A stretch of DNA of 44,117 nt from Lachnospiraceae bacterium (GTDB lineage: Bacteria; Bacillota; Clostridia; Lachnospirales; Lachnospiraceae): positions 1-44,117 of the forward strand of contig JAFVBO010000100.1 in assembly GCA_017479935.1 (NCBI GenBank), given 5' to 3'. The notes below the pieces were generated by a model, which did not search any database, was not told the DNA's origin, and saw only the letters and a program-made list of their open reading frames with translations. Every line of letters begins with the position of its first letter. The first letter of the stretch is position 1. Below are positions 42,211 through 44,117 of the stretch, piece by piece. A program made the position numbers and the translations under genes.

Positions 42211-42322
42211 TGTCAAAAGACAAGACGGCGGTGCAGATTTTCACGGCAGCGATTGGGAGCGAGGGTACGCCCCGAAGATCCTTTAGCTGCCGGAAAACTC
42301 ACCGCCGTCTGGCCTTTTGACA
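42211..42322. repeat. Long hairpin downstream of the FNT channel gene
   Basis: Arms at 42211-42250 and 42285-42322 begin with TGTCAAAAG and end with TTTTGACA. They are about 37-40 nt each with a few mismatches, around a 34-nt loop. It begins 22 nt after the channel gene stop. It could end transcription, protect mRNA, or be a MITE-like remnant. It shares no core with the two palindromes to its left. Confidence 0.75.
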
Positions 42323-42343
42323 TGATACCTTTCTACGATTGGG

Positions 42344-43111
42344 TTACTGGAGGTAGGAGGTGCGATACAGCCCGGGAACGAGGATGGCTCCGCCGATCAG
42401 GTTGCCGATCGTGACGGGGATCAGATTGCCGAGGAGGAAATCTCCGATGGATACGTCTGCTCCCAGAAACATGCCAAGAGGAATGTATGTCATGTTTGCC
42501 ACGCTGTGCTCAAAGCCGGAGAAAACGAACAGCATGATAGGGAACCAGATGGCCAGGATTTTTCCGGTCAGATCTTTGGAACCGGCCTGGAACCAGCAGG
42601 CTAACACCACCAGCATGTTGCAGAGGATACCGCGCAGAACCATCTCCATAAAGGAAGCGCTCACCTTCGAGGACGCCACCGCGATGGCGCGCGCCCCGGT
42701 CGCGCCAGTATACAGGCCGCTCTTTGCGAGAACAAAAGCCAGCAGCACGCTGCCTAAGAGGTTGGCCACGTAGACCACGCCCCAGTTGCGCAGCATTTCT
42801 TTGACCGTGATCTTCTTCTGCATCAAAGCCAGCGTCAGAAGATTGTTTCCCGTAAAGAGCTCTGCGCCGCAGAGCACCACCAGCATGAGGCCTACCGGGA
42901 ACAGCGCCGCTCCCAGGAGCTTTCCGGCCATGCCTTCGAATGCCGTCTCGCCCGCGGCAGAGGCCACAAGAAAGGCATGCGCCCCGAAGCCGATGTAGAC
43001 GCCGGCCGCTATTCCTAAGAGAAACATTTTAAGCAGGGGAAGTTTTGCTTTATTCACCCCGTTTTGCACCCAGATTTCCGCGATTTCCTTTGGTGTACAA
43101 AATCCATTCAT
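42344..43111 (-). CDS. Formate/nitrite transporter (FNT) family channel
   Basis: Channel of 255 residues for small monovalent anions such as formate, nitrite or hydrosulfide. It has about six membrane helices and the family hallmarks GIAAGVYIGFGAHAFLVAS, CGAELFTGNNLL and GFEHSVANMTYIPLGMF. AGGAGGAG is the ribosome site. It has no formate-lyase or nitrite-reductase neighbour, so the anion is not determined. Confidence 0.93.
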   Translation of the reverse strand: MNGFCTPKEIAEIWVQNGVNKAKLPLLKMFLLGIAAGVYIGFGAHAFLVASAAGETAFEGMAGKLLGAALFPVGLMLVVLCGAELFTGNNLLTLALMQKKITVKEMLRNWGVVYVANLLGSVLLAFVLAKSGLYTGATGARAIAVASSKVSASFMEMVLRGILCNMLVVLACWFQAGSKDLTGKILAIWFPIMLFVFSGFEHSVANMTYIPLGMFLGADVSIGDFLLGNLIPVTIGNLIGGAILVPGLYRTSYLQ

Positions 43112-43198
43112 GATGATACTCCTCCTATCATGTATTTTATGAAAGCGATTGCGGGAGCTACGAAGCAGAGGAGCAAGCGCGCTTGGCTTTCATGTGTC

Positions 43199-43223
43199 GT
43201 GTAGCAGCGCGTAGTGCTGCATG
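43199..43223 (-). repeat. Short hairpin motif shared with 13343-13368
   Basis: On the minus strand CATGCAGC-ACTACGC-GCTGCTACAC contains a GCAGC/GCTGC stem. It lies between the HAD and FNT genes, next to an outer ATGAAAGC/GCTTTCAT pairing (about 43139-43193). Confidence 0.35.
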
Positions 43224-43248
43224 GCGGTTTTTCATGTTTGAAGGTTTT

Positions 43249-43872
43249 CTAATGGGACTTTTCTGGCCCAACCTCCACACCATACGATTCCAATTCCTCT
43301 TCCAGCTCTTTATGCGACCGGTAGACGATCCCGGCAAAGCCCAGTTCCCGAGCCACCTTCACGTTCTCTTCCGTGTCGTCCACGAAAACACACTCTTCCG
43401 CTTTCAGCCCGTAAAGGTCCAGAAAGTATTGGTACATGGCCGGATCCGGCTTCGTCATCCCTACCCGAAAGGACACGATGCCGCCGTCCATATAAGGCAT
43501 GAACGCCAGCGATTCGCCGCACTCGTCGTAGGCTTTCTTCGAGTAGTTGGAGAGGTAAAACACCCGGTAGCCGGCGTCTTTCAGCCCGCTAAGGAGCGGG
43601 ATGGTTTCCTTCTTCATGACCAGCATGCCGTCCAGGTTCGCGAACGCCGTGCGAATGGCGCCGTCCATCTCCAGATCGGCCTTGGCAAACGCCTGCAGCG
43701 CCTCTTCTTCCGTCACCTCGCCCCGCTCGAACTTTTCCCAGTAGGGATTTTCCAGGGATGCCTTTAAAACGCGGCGGATCTGTTCCGCATCCAGGCCCTT
43801 TTCCACCAGAAACTCTTTGATCCGAAAGTCCGCCAGCACGCCTCCGATGTCAAACACCAAGTTTTTTATCAT
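43249..43872 (-). CDS. HAD-superfamily phosphatase (subfamily IA, YihX-like)
   Basis: A protein of 207 residues. Motif I is LVFDIGGVLADF with the nucleophile Asp, motif II is FYLSNYS, motif III is the Lys in GMTKPDPAMY, and motif IV is CVFVDDTEENV. This pattern fits sugar-phosphate phosphatases such as glucose-1-phosphatase, but specificity is not readable. The start is placed at MIKNLVFD (43872) because CAGGAGAACGAC precedes it. Codons upstream belong to the promoter region. Confidence 0.9.
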   Translation of the reverse strand: MIKNLVFDIGGVLADFRIKEFLVEKGLDAEQIRRVLKASLENPYWEKFERGEVTEEEALQAFAKADLEMDGAIRTAFANLDGMLVMKKETIPLLSGLKDAGYRVFYLSNYSKKAYDECGESLAFMPYMDGGIVSFRVGMTKPDPAMYQYFLDLYGLKAEECVFVDDTEENVKVARELGFAGIVYRSHKELEEELESYGVEVGPEKSH

Positions 43873-43937
43873 GTCGTTCTCCTGTTCTTGACTTTTTTTC
43901 TTTGAGAGCATAATATCACAAAGACTCACAGAATACC

Positions 43938-43972
43938 ACACAAAGATGAGAGCTTAACCGCCATCTTTGTGT
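43938..43972. promoter_or_regulatory. Perfect 11-bp inverted repeat upstream of the HAD gene
   Basis: ACACAAAGATG and CATCTTTGTGT flank 13 nt. A TATTAT -10 for the HAD gene lies at 43910-43915 (minus strand), so the repeat covers the -35 side and could be an operator or a small hairpin. Confidence 0.4.
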
Positions 43973-43993
43973 CTTAAGGTTACTATTCACGGG

Positions 43994-44117
43994 TCAATAG
44001 CAATCAAGAGGTGCTTTGCATGCTTGCATGCATAAGCACTCTTGAATTGCTATTGAACTGCGAAAGCAGTCACCACCCATCAGTCCCAGGCAAAAGCACC
44101 GAAGGTGCGACATACGC
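43994..44117 (+). other. Multi-hairpin structured element, cut by the window edge
   Basis: Three hairpins in a row. The first (43994-44056) has about 28 paired bases with few interruptions (TCAATAGCAAT pairing with ATTGCTATTGA, then GTGCTT and TGCATGC inward). The second is ACTGC-GAAA-GCAGT (44057-44070), a GNRA tetraloop. The third is GCACC-GAA-GGTGC (44096-44108), preceded by CAGTCCCAGGC and followed by GACATACGC. The last part aligns with the hemZ leader element at 20051-20087. The outer arm partner of CCCAGGC would lie beyond 44117. Confidence 0.6.

Larger units (their letters stand above)
41711..42343. other. 633-bp gene-free region with two long hairpins
   Basis: It holds palindromic element copy 2 (41843-42071) and an unrelated long hairpin (42211-42322). 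The part between them (42072-42210) is featureless to me. No supported gene. Confidence 0.7.

Overview
The window looks like chromosome from a Gram-positive anaerobe of the Clostridia, most likely a Lachnospiraceae-type gut bacterium. This is inferred from strong AGGAGG-type ribosome binding sites, moderately high GC, the block uvrC-hprK-murB-whiA-HPr/Crh-dnaE-pfkA, HemZ in place of HemN, a clostridial acyl-ACP thioesterase, and a molybdenum accessory cluster with the permuted XdhC form. No species can be named from sequence alone. I see no tRNA, rRNA, CRISPR array or complete insertion sequence.

Layout. 141-6693 (minus) holds two exported family 3 glycoside hydrolases separated by a small membrane protein, behind a weak promoter preceded by four exact 20-bp direct repeats. 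6877-11908 (minus) is a molybdenum block: molybdopterin-binding protein, modA, modB, modC, xdhC. Divergent from it, 12299-15570 (plus) holds a TylF-type methyltransferase, a MobA-like nucleotidyltransferase fused to a ModE-type helix-turn-helix, and a histidine phosphatase fused to an HD domain. 15581-16350 is a remarkable array of 64-nt hairpin repeats of two families, lying between this plus-strand unit and the minus-strand hisS.

16402-36180 (minus) is a long housekeeping stretch. In transcription order it runs VTT membrane protein, ftsH, uvrC, hprK, murB, whiA, Crh-like HPr, dnaE, pfkA, rel, metallo-hydrolase, hemZ, acyl-ACP thioesterase, hisS. The HPr paralogue has Asn at position 15 and keeps Ser46, so it is Crh-like and presumably serves the HprK kinase encoded in the same cluster. 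The genes rapZ and yvcK, often found between murB and whiA, are absent here.

36430-43872 is accessory. It holds an SDR dehydrogenase with its own promoter and terminator, a possible operon of a two-TM protein, an Hsp70-like ATPase with a membrane-insertion-like tail and MazG, then a glycosyltransferase, a formate/nitrite-type channel and a HAD phosphatase.

Non-coding structure is the most unusual aspect. Two copies of a roughly 210-230 nt near-perfect palindrome share two core blocks of 27 and 28 nt but have unrelated, self-complementary outer arms (33061-33271, 41843-42071). A third, unrelated long hairpin lies at 42211-42322. A small covarying hairpin element occurs at 20030-20087 and at the right edge, with two degenerate relatives. 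Partial tandem duplications span or abut stop codons of three genes. The best candidates for something undescribed are the 64-nt hairpin array, the long palindromes, and the Hsp70-like/two-TM pair. Positions of short sites were counted by hand and may be off by 1 nt.
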